Source: Pseudophaeomoniella oleicola
Taxonomy: Eukaryota; Ascomycota; Eurotiomycetes; Phaeomoniellales; Phaeomoniellaceae
Direction: 5' to 3'
DNA length: 64,000 nt
NCBI GenBank assembly: GCA_003868215.1
Contig: QWDQ01000030.1
Span: 1-64,000 of the forward strand
The stretch's first letter is position 1, and every line of letters starts with the position of its first letter. Shown here piece after piece: positions 1-10,700 of the stretch. The notes under the pieces are model-generated. The model had not been told where the DNA came from. It did not search any database and saw nothing but the letters and a program-made list of their open reading frames with translations. Made by a program: the position numbers and the translations under genes.

Positions 1-222
1 GGGGGTGGGGGGGGGGGGGGGGTGTGGTTTGGTTTTGGGGGGGGGGGGGGGGGGGGGGTTTGTGGAAATGTGTGTTTTTATGAAAAAGCATCGTTTTGAG
101 ATGTGAACGTTCGTATGAATGGACGGGATATGTTTTTTTTTTTTGGCCTCACTTGTATGTTTTACATAGCTTCGGTAGTTACTGCAGCCATTTTTGATTT
201 ACCTCCTCTTTTGTCTGCTATA

Positions 223-279
<57 letters not shown>

Positions 280-1262
280 ATCCTACATCGTACCCATCTC
301 TTTCCTTTCTTTCCTTTCTTTTGCCTTGTTTCTACTCTCCTTTCCGTATCATTGCAGGGAAACAGCAATAAGAAAAAGATGGGGATGGAATGAGTGGGAA
401 TTGTTTTGTTTGTTTTATTTAGTTCAACCGGTCGGTCGAATTGATTTGGATTGAGATCTATGGAATAAAACAAAAGACCGTCGATGGATGGTACTCGCTC
501 GCACACCAGAAAATCGAGTTGTTGTAACGTCGAAGAATTCTTTTCGAGTGGTTAGGAGGTCTCTTTCTTGTAGGCCAACCATTTTGTACATGTATTGTTC
601 TAGTCCATATGGAAAAAGAGTCGAGGTGGGAAAGGACACGATTTGGTTTTTGTAGTGATGTTGCTTTGATTTGAGCGTCGTTCTCCCCACATTTTTAGGT
701 ATCTATGGACTCTTTCAGGAAGTGAACGAGAGGCAAAGAGACAGATAGGGTGTGCAGGGTTGGATATCTGGTCTTGAGCCTTTCTAGAGGATTTCCTTGC
801 CTTGTTGATCGGCTTAGGAAGCATTTTTGCTTTTCCGGTCTTCTTCTCCTTTTTGGTTTTTGATGGATAGGGGTATGCATATTCCTACATGCAGCGGCTT
901 TGTCAACTCATGCTGGTTTAGTATGACGTTCGATCTTAGCGTTCCCTAAAGATTGCGGCCACTGTGCTGGCAGTAACGATATTCTTGTCAGAGATAATTC
1001 ATTGTATTGTCAGTGGTGGCGGGGATCGAAGCTGAGAGGCGAAGCAAATATTCCGTTAGGAAGGCTGCTCGGCATTGCTTCTTTCTTTAGCAGAGGAAAG
1101 GTCTGCTAGGACGGCATTCATTGTGCATTGGCTCATCCCTGAATCTGCTTGGACCCGTCCATCTATTGATAACGATCTTGTCCGGTAGGTGCAATTTCGT
1201 ACCAATGCACGTAGTCTTTCTGTGAACCGCCGATTTTGACAGGGAAATCTGCAACATGCCGC
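1..1262. other. Gene-free left end with G-rich run and TAC microsatellite
   Basis: I see no supportable gene here. Bases 1-58 are almost pure G with a few T, and 222-279 hold about nineteen TAC units. Open frames crossing the TAC tract only encode poly-Tyr or poly-Thr runs. The remainder is probably 3' flank of the SEC72-like gene, which reads leftward and stops at 1263. Confidence 0.7.
222..279. repeat. (TAC)n trinucleotide microsatellite
   Basis: About nineteen perfect tandem TAC units. It is intergenic, and its length and purity make it a likely variable marker between strains. Confidence 0.95.
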
Positions 1263-1895
1263 TCATATCTTGATTGGTTTGTTGGCTTCTCTCTTTGCAT
1301 CCGCCAGCAGAGAAGTGAGGTCTTTCCCAGCTTCAGTATTTTTGTCTTCAACCTCGAGTGCTCTCGTTAACCATTTTACTGCTTCTTGAAAGCGTCCCAT
1401 CTCACACAAGCATTTGCCAGCCCTCCACCACGCCTTGGGGTTCGGAAATCCCTTGCATTCTACGCTACTTTCTGCGTCTTTCCAGCCTTCTACCCAATTT
1501 TGCGCAGCAATGTGAGATTGTGACCGGTTTGCATAGAGTACCGAGAGTTCTTCGCGGACCACAGGGACGTGTTCCCACGCTGGTCGTGTATTAGCCATGT
1601 CGATGGCGAAAGTATATAGTCGAATAGCCTCTGTATAATTTCCTTTCCTGTGAGCTGTCGACGCAGTATCCTTCATCTTCCCAATATTGGCACTTCGTTT
1701 AGGGTTCACTGGCATTGGAGGAGGCGGTATCTGATTTGTAGTCTCAACAGACTTCAAAGATTGGTGGAGAGCATTTAGCGCTGCTACATGACGTTGCTGG
1801 GTCGGATCATTTGACTGTAGAGACACGATCTTAGAGGCAGGATCAAGAGTCAACGGCAGATGTGTGTAGGTCTCGCTGGGATCAAGGGCAGCCAT
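1263..1895 (-). CDS. SEC72: SEC72-like TPR subunit of the Sec62/Sec63 translocon
   Basis: Single-exon gene, 210 residues, starting at ATG 1895. The role known for the family is post-translational protein import into the ER as a peripheral subunit of the Sec63 complex, where the TPR domain docks cytosolic Hsp70. What I see is a short N-terminal region, a Pro-rich linker (IPPPPMP, about residue 56), then TPR helices from about residue 70 to 200 with typical signatures: Asn-Tyr-Thr-Glu-Ala repeats (GNYTEAIRLYTFAI), LYANRSQSH and WWRAGKCLCEMGRFQEAV. Length fits fungal Sec72 proteins. No signal peptide or membrane segment is visible, as expected for a peripheral subunit. It is transcribed in the same direction as the NIPA-type gene to its right. 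A generic TPR co-chaperone is the main alternative. Confidence 0.85.
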   Translation of the reverse strand: MAALDPSETYTHLPLTLDPASKIVSLQSNDPTQQRHVAALNALHQSLKSVETTNQIPPPPMPVNPKRSANIGKMKDTASTAHRKGNYTEAIRLYTFAIDMANTRPAWEHVPVVREELSVLYANRSQSHIAAQNWVEGWKDAESSVECKGFPNPKAWWRAGKCLCEMGRFQEAVKWLTRALEVEDKNTEAGKDLTSLLADAKREANKPIKI

Positions 1896-2452
1896 GGTGA
1901 GTAGATACTAATTTTGTCCGTTTATGCCGAATAAGTGAGGTGAAGGCAATCTATCAAGGCTCTATGAAGAGGACAGGAGACGGCGAGGTTGTTTATCAGG
2001 TGTATTCATGGAGCCATGGCCGCCGAGGTTCAGATGAGCTGGCTTCCCCGCAAGCATTGGAGTGCCCCACAAGATCACGGAGAGTGATCGGGATCCGTAA
2101 CAGCTATTGATGTACACATCTAATTAACAGAAGAACTGAAATGGTTGATTTCTCGAGGGGGCATCCGACTGAGCCTGTTGAGCTCGTCAAGTCCCAGACT
2201 CCAGTAGCATGGCAGAGTTCGAGGACAGGAACTATTCAGTGTACATTCATCACACAAGACACACTGTGTGAAGACCTCAGAGTATGCTTAAATCAACGGA
2301 TGTCATAACATGGCCACAAAAGGTCTACTAATCGTGTCTGCGTGCGGTTCTGTAGGAGTTTGATACAAAGATGGGGATATGGATATGTTCAAAAGGGTTG
2401 TTGAAACAGTAAGAGGAACGCTTAACCAAAACAAAAGGGACCCTTTCCTGGG
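1896..2452. other. Intergenic, SEC72-like promoter side
   Basis: 557 bases between two leftward genes. It should hold the promoter of the SEC72-like gene and the 3' end of the NIPA-type gene. I see no further coding signal. Confidence 0.6.
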
Positions 2453-4672
2453 TTATACAGCGTTTTCGCCATCACTATGTTCCTCGCTGGACCTGTCCTT
2501 ACGTCTCCGTTTTCCTTTCATCAGCGAGCCTAGTGTATCACTCACACTCCGCAGTCTGTTTTTCTTCTCTTTGCCAGTCAGATCGGCACTATGTACCACA
2601 TCCATGATTTCACTGTCACGCTGATTACCGCTGGGAGTGTGGTGACTCTGAGTTCGGCTCAATAGAGGTCCATGCTCTTCGTCGGCGACGCTCTGTCTTC
2701 GACGTTCGTCATCACGTGATGCTCGGGATCTTCGAATACCCAAGCGTCGCCGTGACGCAGAGCCTTCACCCCGGCGAAGACTCTCGGCTACTACTGCACT
2801 GAGGCCGGAGCTGAGTGGTGAGATAGTGAGGGGACCAGGGAGGAGGTGAGATATACTGTTGCGCATCGAGCGTGAGGGTGTTGCTGGTGGAGCATCAGTA
2901 GCCCCTGTTATTCGGATATGAGAACTTGGGTCCGCCTTCGCGGGAGATGCAGATCGAGTGCCAGGACGGAGTGCACTGGGATTTGGAGCCGAGGGCGTGC
3001 GAAGAAGGGACGGGGAAGACGCAAATCCCGAAAACGTGTCGCGGTGGAATGTCTCGACCTGGGTGGATGACTGCGTTGTCTGGAGTCGTGGCGCTGATGA
3101 CATAGTAGATGGATGAGAGGCCTCGTCGGCCCAGGGAGTTGATCCTGATTCACCGAAGGCGGCGAAAGGTGAAGGAGTTTCTGGAGTGACGGCAACAGAA
3201 GGAGAAGCAGATGCATCTCCATATTCTGAAATGACCGGAGTTTTGAGGCGATTTGACGCTCTTCGTGAGCCAGGCAGCCCAAAGGTTTCTCTGGACCTCG
3301 AGGGAAGAAGTCTAGCATTCATTTGGGCAGAGAGCGTTCGATGGTGCTCTCCATACATCGAGCCTACCTGACTTTCCTCGGCCTCTTCATCAATGAGGTC
3401 GATACCGCCTTCGTCACTGGTAACGTCGTCTTCTTCATTAACGTCTCCATTGTGTCGTCCTCCTGTGATAAAGAAAACTCCCAGAAATGTCAGGGCACAA
3501 CCCCCCACAAATTTACCAACTCTATCCGCTCCCGTTGACTCAAAATCCCTGTAGAGGACTGCCGACCCAATAATAACCGAAAGTGTGAAACAAACAAACT
3601 GCGTGGGAATTACTTGTGTAGAATCGAAACGCTGGAGAGCCAGATTGATGTGACGTATTTGCATCAATGCTGAAGCGATCAAAACAGCCACCAGGATATA
3701 TGTGATGGGAAATGTGAGTGCTTTCCACAAAGTGTAAGACAGAAGAGATGCAACCCCCTTTGTGGATAAAGCAGTATAGCCACCGAACAAACCGACGAGA
3801 CCGACATCTATCAGTATTGAACGGTGTCCATATTTACCACTTGCCCACATGAGGGCCAAGATGAAGATGGCGGTGATTAGCACATAAGTCAAGAATTCCC
3901 ATCTTTTAATAGCCTCCCAAAGGTCTTCTGGGCCTAATTTGTCCTCGCTTGTCCGTGCACTCAGCACGACCACCACAGCACCCGCAACCGCAATAAGTAC
4001 TCCAGCGAGATCCCGCTTCCTGAACTTCTCCTTCAGCATGAGAGGCGCAATGAGGCAGTTCGAGACGAGCGCAACGACTCCGAGAGGGCTCACTATCGAT
4101 GCCGGAGCGAAACCATAAGCTATAAAATTTCCGGCCTCTCCAATGGTCATCATGACAATCCCAGCCCACCAATACGGCGACCTGAGATACGATTTTCGCT
4201 CTTCTTCACGGGGGATCTTCTCTGCAGGCCCCAGGCTATCATCGGAACCCGACAAAAATGAACGGTTCAAAGGATCCGATTCCCCTGCTACGGGACTGTG
4301 CGCATCGTCGTATTCTTCATCTCGCAGCTCAGCACCGGGTGCCAAATTTGCTTGTAATCTTTCTTCTGCTAAGATCTGCTGCTGGTCCAATGTGCCATAG
4401 CCGCGAGTGTTGCGAGGCTGTGTCTGCTGCCCTTTCCTCCTCTTCAACGGGAGCCGCGACTGGTTGAATTCACGTTCTATACGTATATGCGCATACCGTT
4501 GAGTGTTGAGCGCGAAGGAAATTAGGACATTTCCCACTATAGCTGTGACAATCCCGATCAGCGACGACCATTTGTGATAACTTGCGCCATCGTCGCCATT
4601 GTCATCTTGGAAGCTAGGCAACGTCGGAAAACCGAGAGAAGCAGCATCAGAGGGAGTCATTGACATTTGCAT
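2453..4672 (-). CDS. NIPA/DUF803-family magnesium transporter with long disordered tail
   Basis: Single-exon gene, 739 residues, starting at ATG 4672. NIPA (DUF803, SLC57) proteins are multi-pass membrane proteins related to the drug/metabolite transporter fold and linked to Mg2+ uptake. The first membrane segment (about 35-55) is followed by the family-typical run SFALNTQRYAHIR. A loop of about 100 residues separates it from the main membrane block (about 160-405), which carries WWAGIVMMTIGEAGNFIAYG, the SPLGVVALVSN motif and LKEKFRKRDLAG. Residues 406-739 form a long hydrophilic Ser/Pro/Arg-rich tail with no fold I recognise, including basic stretches near the C-terminus (KGKRRRKDR). Fungal members often carry such tails, probably for regulation by phosphorylation. 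The transport substrate is inferred from the family. Confidence 0.88.
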   Translation of the reverse strand: MQMSMTPSDAASLGFPTLPSFQDDNGDDGASYHKWSSLIGIVTAIVGNVLISFALNTQRYAHIRIEREFNQSRLPLKRRKGQQTQPRNTRGYGTLDQQQILAEERLQANLAPGAELRDEEYDDAHSPVAGESDPLNRSFLSGSDDSLGPAEKIPREEERKSYLRSPYWWAGIVMMTIGEAGNFIAYGFAPASIVSPLGVVALVSNCLIAPLMLKEKFRKRDLAGVLIAVAGAVVVVLSARTSEDKLGPEDLWEAIKRWEFLTYVLITAIFILALMWASGKYGHRSILIDVGLVGLFGGYTALSTKGVASLLSYTLWKALTFPITYILVAVLIASALMQIRHINLALQRFDSTQVIPTQFVCFTLSVIIGSAVLYRDFESTGADRVGKFVGGCALTFLGVFFITGGRHNGDVNEEDDVTSDEGGIDLIDEEAEESQVGSMYGEHHRTLSAQMNARLLPSRSRETFGLPGSRRASNRLKTPVISEYGDASASPSVAVTPETPSPFAAFGESGSTPWADEASHPSTMSSAPRLQTTQSSTQVETFHRDTFSGFASSPSLLRTPSAPNPSALRPGTRSASPAKADPSSHIRITGATDAPPATPSRSMRNSISHLLPGPLTISPLSSGLSAVVAESLRRGEGSASRRRLGIRRSRASRDDERRRQSVADEEHGPLLSRTQSHHTPSGNQRDSEIMDVVHSADLTGKEKKNRLRSVSDTLGSLMKGKRRRKDRSSEEHSDGENAV

Positions 4673-5877
4673 CTCGCAGAGATGAAACTCTCTCCGGGGT
4701 CAATAAGTTCGAAGGCGGCATTGGCCTTACAGACAAAGTCCGCATATATCCACGTAGCCCAATCCAGGTCACAGACCGAGGGACATCTTGATTGCTGACT
4801 TTGTGCAATCACTCCAGGGATCCGAACTGCCTGAATAGGCCCATGTCAAAGGAACTCCTTTACGAAAAGAAAGTTGAAGTTGGAGGTGCCTGATGACGCT
4901 AAGATCCCGGTCGATCCAACTTTTGGCGCCGACACGTTGGCAGAATAATTAGACCGCCTTGAGATAGAATCGACTTTCACATGACAACTCATTTCTCTCT
5001 TCTTTCGATCACATAAGGAGCATAGGATTCACGATATTGAATCATACTGCCAACAGACAAGCCTCTCCTACAATATACAGCCATAACATCATTATGCATT
5101 AGAGCGATCTGTTCGCCGATAATGGACTAGCACGTCTTTATGAAAAGAGACTCGCTAGAGGTCTAGAGGGTGATCCGAAGACCTTGAGATGCTCCAAGCT
5201 CAAGAAGGTCAAGTCTATGAAGCGACTATATGTCTCATGCTCATGAAGCTGACAGAGCAGCAACTGTGCAGCAAGGGGCTATGGCAATGCTCTTGGCGAT
5301 CCATACTAGATTTGCAGCTGAGGCATGTTGCATCTGTCTTGACCGCCTCGATGAGTGTACTCAACAACTCTGAGGTGACGAATGGCTATAGAGTTGAAAT
5401 ATAGGGCCTCAAATCAGTCAAGCTCACATGTCGTAAGTGAGACACAGGCCATCTTATCCAGTCAAGTTACCCCCACTCTCTGGGCGACATGCGACGCGGT
5501 CCGCAGCCTTGAAGGGTGACCCCCCTTTCTACATCGGCGCAGTCCTACAGGCAGATACGATTTCTCGTGCGAAAAGGTAATGCAAGTTCTGAATGCCAAG
5601 TTCTCTTCCAACTGGATCTAGTAATCCCTTGAATTGAAAAATGCGGGGTGTTGAGCAAAAAATGGATCTCGAGGACAGCGTCAGTTATCTAATCCACAGA
5701 TTGGAATGAAGGGGGTGGATTCTCTAAGACACACGGGACGGAGCGACCATCCTTTGCATTCCCTTTGCGCTCACGTCATAAGCCATTTCTCAATCTGAAG
5801 GAAGGTATATATTAGGTGATGGCAATCTCCATATCTCCAGATCAGGAATCACCTCTCATATCACTAGACCCGGCATA
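4673..5877. other. Divergent promoter region between NIPA-type gene and deacetylase
   Basis: 1.2 kb between a leftward and a rightward start codon. I see no gene; the 71-codon open frame at 5189-5404 has no recognisable signature. It should contain both promoters. Confidence 0.6.
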
Positions 5878-7141
5878 ATGGGAAAGATGGCTAGGAAAGT
5901 CCTAGTCGGCTACGGGATAGATTGTGATGCTGTTTCAAGCTGGTTAGAACGACCGTAACGTCCTCTTTCTAATAGTCCGGCTCTGACATTGCTTCAGTCT
6001 TAACACTAAGGATGGTTCTCAACCGGATCCGGTAGACATTTCACATGGCATATTTGGCGCTACCGTGGGCATTGATCGTCTGCTGGCGCTTTGTGACCGA
6101 TACAACATCAAAGCGTCCTGGTATGTACCAGCACATACGATCGAGAGCTTCCCAGGTCAGATAGCCAAGATCCGTGATGCCGGACACGAAATGTACGCTC
6201 TCCGAGGACTCCCTTCTCTTTCGTCAGGAAAATCTTTCTCTAACCTGACTATCTTTAGCGGCCTCCATGGCTACACCCATGAGACAGTGTCATCTCTGAG
6301 CGATTCTCAAGAGCGGGACGTCCTCTGTCGCTCCATTGAGACCTTTCGCTCATTCACCGGGAGATCTCCCACTGGCTGGACTGCTCCATCGCGCACCACG
6401 TCCGCTCGTACCGTACATCTTCTCGAAGAAGCGGGAATTCAATATGACCATTCCTTCATGCACCATGATTGCCTCATGTACAGGACCCCTTATAGCAATT
6501 ACTCGTTCAGGCCGACAAGCTACAAAACCACTGGATCGCCAACCCGCCCTTCACCCCCACCCGCTGTATTCAAACTCCCCGAGAAACCAGCGAACCACAC
6601 CGCCGCTGCCTCAAGCTGGATGCACCCAATGTCCCCACCACAACTGTCCTCTCTGATCACTGTTCCCTTTCCACCTCAACTCTCCGATCAGCCAACTTCT
6701 CCCTCCTCATCCTGCTCGTCAAGCACACCCTCGTCCCCCATGTCCGACCCAGACCCACTCTATCTGGAACGCATCTGGCGCTCTCACTTCGAATTTTGCT
6801 ATTCCGAATATTCCGACTTCGTCTTTCCGCTGAGCCTGCACCCGGAACTCAGCGGCCGACCCGCCATGCTTGGCATGCTTGAACGCATGATCAAGTGGCT
6901 CAACGAGTTCGAAGGTGTCGAATGGTGCACCTTCGATGACATGGTGAGCATGTACAAGGGCAAGGGCGTCGCTGGCTGGGACGTTATCAAGGGCATGGGA
7001 TGGGGGTCTTCTTCTGGTCATACGGGCGGCGGTACCGGTACCAACGCCAGCAACCACGTCGGTAACGGAAACGGACACTCCCACAGCAACGGTCACATCC
7101 ACAGTAATGGACATGGCCATCTCCACAGCCACGGTCACTGA
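5878..7141 (+). CDS. PgdA-like polysaccharide deacetylase with His-rich C-terminal tail
   Basis: Three-exon gene. Proposed exons are 5878-5942, 5998-6192 and 6259-7141, giving 380 residues. The NodB-fold protein resembles Helicobacter PgdA-type deacetylases: VGYGIDCDA near the N-terminus (family Asp-x-Asp-Ala), DISHGIFGATVGI, WYVPAHTIESFP, the metal-binding region HGYTHE that appears once intron 2 is removed, GWTAPS, DHSFMHHD and SLHPELSGRP. Intron 2 (6193-6258) is 66 nt without an in-frame stop, so a single-exon reading would wrongly insert 22 residues just before the HGYTHE motif. The donor of intron 1 is uncertain: GTTAGA at 5943, or GTAACG at 5955, which keeps a Trp-Leu pair but leaves only a 43-nt intron. 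No signal peptide is visible, so it may be cytosolic. Residues after about 330 form a Gly/Asn/His-rich tail with repeated HSN and HGH units. Substrate is unknown. Confidence 0.85.
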
Positions 7142-7789
7142 TCCAAATCCTGATGTGGAGATCTGTGAAACACCACATTTGACTACAAATGCCAAATAAT
7201 CAATGGGTACACCTCTACACCTCTCAAAATCCTACCTACCTTTTATTCTTTCAACCTCCCCCAAGATATCACGAATAATCTGAGCGACAGAGTTTAAAAA
7301 GCCCCTCCCAACAAAAGAAAAAAGAAAGCAAAAAAAAAAACCCTCCGTATGACAGAACACATGTGATCATTTCTCAAATCTCAACGTTATGTTTTCCCCT
7401 GATTTAGTAGTGCCATGGAATTTTGTCCTGTCCTGTTCTGTCCTCTTTTTTGGTTTGGTATGGTAGATAGGTATACAAACTTAGTTAGGTACCTAGCTAA
7501 GGAAATCTATCCAAAATCTATTTTCTTCCTTTCTCTCAAAGCTACCTAGGTACCTAAGTAGCCAGCCCGCCTGATTGGAAAATCCTAGGTACATAAGGGA
7601 AACAGGTGCCTAGTTGTCGCGCGCTTGAACGCCACACACCACACGTATCTATCCCCTTTGCAAAAGGAGACGCGAATCAGACAAACAAACGTCGCTAATG
7701 TAGGAGATTCTAAAACACTTGGAGCAGAGGAGTCATGAAGATGAGACAAAAAGGGATTTTCTGTTTATAATAAGCTGTTTTCGATCCAA
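7142..7789. other. Convergent intergenic region
   Basis: Lies between the 3' ends of the deacetylase and the GRAM/VASt gene. It contains several GGTACCTAG/CCTAGGTA-type motifs at about 7480-7600 and an A-rich run at about 7328-7340. No gene seen. Confidence 0.6.
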
Positions 7790-10700
7790 TCATAGTTCCA
7801 CTTTCCTGTCCTCGACGGGTAGCGTTCCGCTGCTCACGCCGCCATCCTTCTTTGCAGCAGCATTTACACGTCTCCGTGCACTTGAAGTCCCGTCTGTGGC
7901 TTTCTTCTTGTCTACGACGCCCTTCAAGATGTTCAATCGCTCCTGCGTGACACGAATAGCATCGTCAACCTCCCTTTCACTCATCTTTTCCTCTCGAAGC
8001 CGAGCAGCCATGTCTTTCGCGCTCAATATGCGGCCTCTTTCTTTGTTCTGGGCTTCTGCTTTCTTGTCATTCTCTTTCGATGACTTCATCGCTGACGACG
8101 AGGAATGATCAGCAGCGGATAATCCAACTGAAATTTGATCAAGACCTAGACGCTCTTCAAGCCATTGCCAAAGGTCGGACTCTTCCCTCTGCCACATCTC
8201 TTCATATGCGGCCAGGCGGGTAGAGGAGGATGTGAGGCCATTCGCGCTGCTGGACGTGGATGAGCGAGGTGGTCCACGAATCCAGGTGAATATGAGAAGA
8301 CAGAGGAGGACGATTATGATGGAGTTGACAGAGAAGAGCGGTCCCATTATGCCAACGATAGGTGATAAAAGGCTGTGCAACGGGTTGAAGATGCCCCAGG
8401 GGTTCTCTGATTTGACCACTTTTCCATTCGCCTTAGGCAATGCTGTCGATTTCGAGTCTCCTTTCCTCTTCCTCCCCTTCTTCGATACTCTTGAGGCTCC
8501 TGTCAAGCCCCTTGTTCGAGAAGAGACGCCGGACTTCAAGGATTTGACTAGTTCATTGCCATAAGACAGTTGACCGTCAATGGCACCTTTCTCAATAGGA
8601 CCTTTGAGCCATGACTTTGCTGTCCATTCGATACCACAGTTCATTTGGATACGCGTGCCGTTTCCGGGTGCCCAAGAGAGACAATACCTAGTCTTGACAC
8701 TAAAAGCGTTACCACTAGGTACATCAGGGGTTTGAGTGGTACACGTAACAGAAACAGCTTTTTCAAGCTCGAAGAAATCAAGATTCTCAGTCGTGATACA
8801 CTTGGTCTGCCTCGGCCCAATTGAACCACCAAGAGGTTTAGTGTAAGAGTACTGCCTGGACTTGTTGTCGTTCGATAAGCCCTTTTTATCGTCAAATACA
8901 AGGTCGCTCACTTTCTGCTCCTCGAGAAGAAATTTAGAGACAAAGACTGGTGAATTCGGGCCGAAGAGCATAGTGTAGATCTTCCCAAGAGGTGCTGGAA
9001 TAACTTCGTCCTTCACGACCTTCTCAAAATGTGTGGCGGAGTCCATGCAATCAGTCGGGATATGAGTTGAAGGACCTGGAAAATCCGTCCCGGTGGCATC
9101 GAACATAGAGGCGGCAAGCTTCTCGCCTTGCTGCAGATCTCCTGTCATGGGAGGATATGGTACAGTGGCATTAGCAGCTGCATTGTTGTTCAGAGCAGAC
9201 GGTTTCCTATTGATAGGTTTAAGTGGTGCCGAGAATTCACTGCCAGTGATACTAGCTCCTTCAGCGGTATCAGGAAAGCTTCCAGCATCATCCTCGTCTT
9301 CGTCTTCGTCATACATCTCTTCTTCGTCAAACTCATCACCGCTCGGAGGACTGTCTCCTGTCTTCTCCGTCTTATCACCTGTCCCTGACTCAAGTGGCAC
9401 ACCGTTAAGTGTAGTCTTGAAGGTTCCTGGGTGTGAGACTTTCCAGATACCAATCATCAAATCATACGTCGCATCTCGACTGAGCAAGCTACGGAACGTA
9501 TGTCGAGCATGTAGTGTTTGCACGGCGATGGCATTAGGGAAGACCATAGCGGTCGCTTCCTTTTCAATGGACATGACCTCTTCGAAGGATATTACCAATG
9601 TAGTGACCCACCCCAGAATATTACTAGAAAAGCAGATATGACCCTCTGAAACGTATATTCGGCCGGCAAGAAGTATATCACGTTGCAAAGCGCTGCTGTA
9701 ATCTTCGATCAGGTAGTCATCTTCTGGGACACTGCGGAAGAGCTGGTGGAAGTTACGATTTCGCACCTTTGATGCAACGGCAAAGCCCGTCACTTTCGGT
9801 CCTGCGGCCGGATGAGCCAGAGTTGAAGTGCTTCCACCTATAAGTGCACCAATGGCTGACTGTCCTGTTGCTCCGGATGAGCCTCGATTCCGCCTTCGAC
9901 CAAGGCGACTGCTAGAGCTATTTGAACGCTTTGTGCCGAGTCCAAGTTCGCCTTCGAAGATACTACCGTTTGGTGGCGTTCGGTCGCCCGTGTACGTGCT
10001 GGTTATTGTGTCACGGTGCCTGATTACACTTTGTGTATCCTCTGCGACGGGAGGAGCACTAGGATCTCGGGCCGGCTTCTCGTACGCTGCTGACACTGCT
10101 CTTGCAGCTCGAGCATCTTCTAGCCTTGCAGCAGCTTCGTCGCGTAAAGAGGTGGGATTCTGTTTTTGATCGGCTGAATCTGGAGGCTTCTCATCAGAGC
10201 TCGTGTCGAGGCCCAGGTGGCTGAAGTTCAGGTCACCCATGCCGAGGGTCTCAACGGCCAGCGGTTTTCTTTCAGGCGGTTCCGTCTGTACCTCATCTTC
10301 TTCAGGAGTGGGTTCTAGTTGTTTTGGCTTTTCAGGCTCGGTATTTTGGGTACCGCTACGGCTCCGGTTTCCTGTGTTGATTGTGCTGCTAATCTGATTT
10401 GCCGCATTTTGTGCCGCCGAGACCCAAGAGGAAAAGAATCCTGCCCCTGACGCCACATACTTCTCTTTCGAGCTTCCGGGTGTCTTGGACTCTTCGACGG
10501 TCGGAGTTAGAGGTGCTGAAACAACGTTCGACAATTTGCTGGGCTGTTGTTCTGATTTCGCGCGTCTATGCGAGATCATATTTCCGGAATGGCTGACAAC
10601 AATCCCATTACTTTCCCACTCAGGACGTCTGTCACGTGGCGTTGCGCTCGCAGACGTAGGTTGAGTATCTGTGGGAGTCGGAGGGGTGACAGTTGTCAAC

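Noticed and set aside
1-58. Telomere-like G-rich start
   Set aside because: It is an irregular G run without a repeated TTAGGG-type unit.
222-279. CRISPR-like or coding repeat
   Set aside because: It is a perfect trinucleotide microsatellite without spacers.
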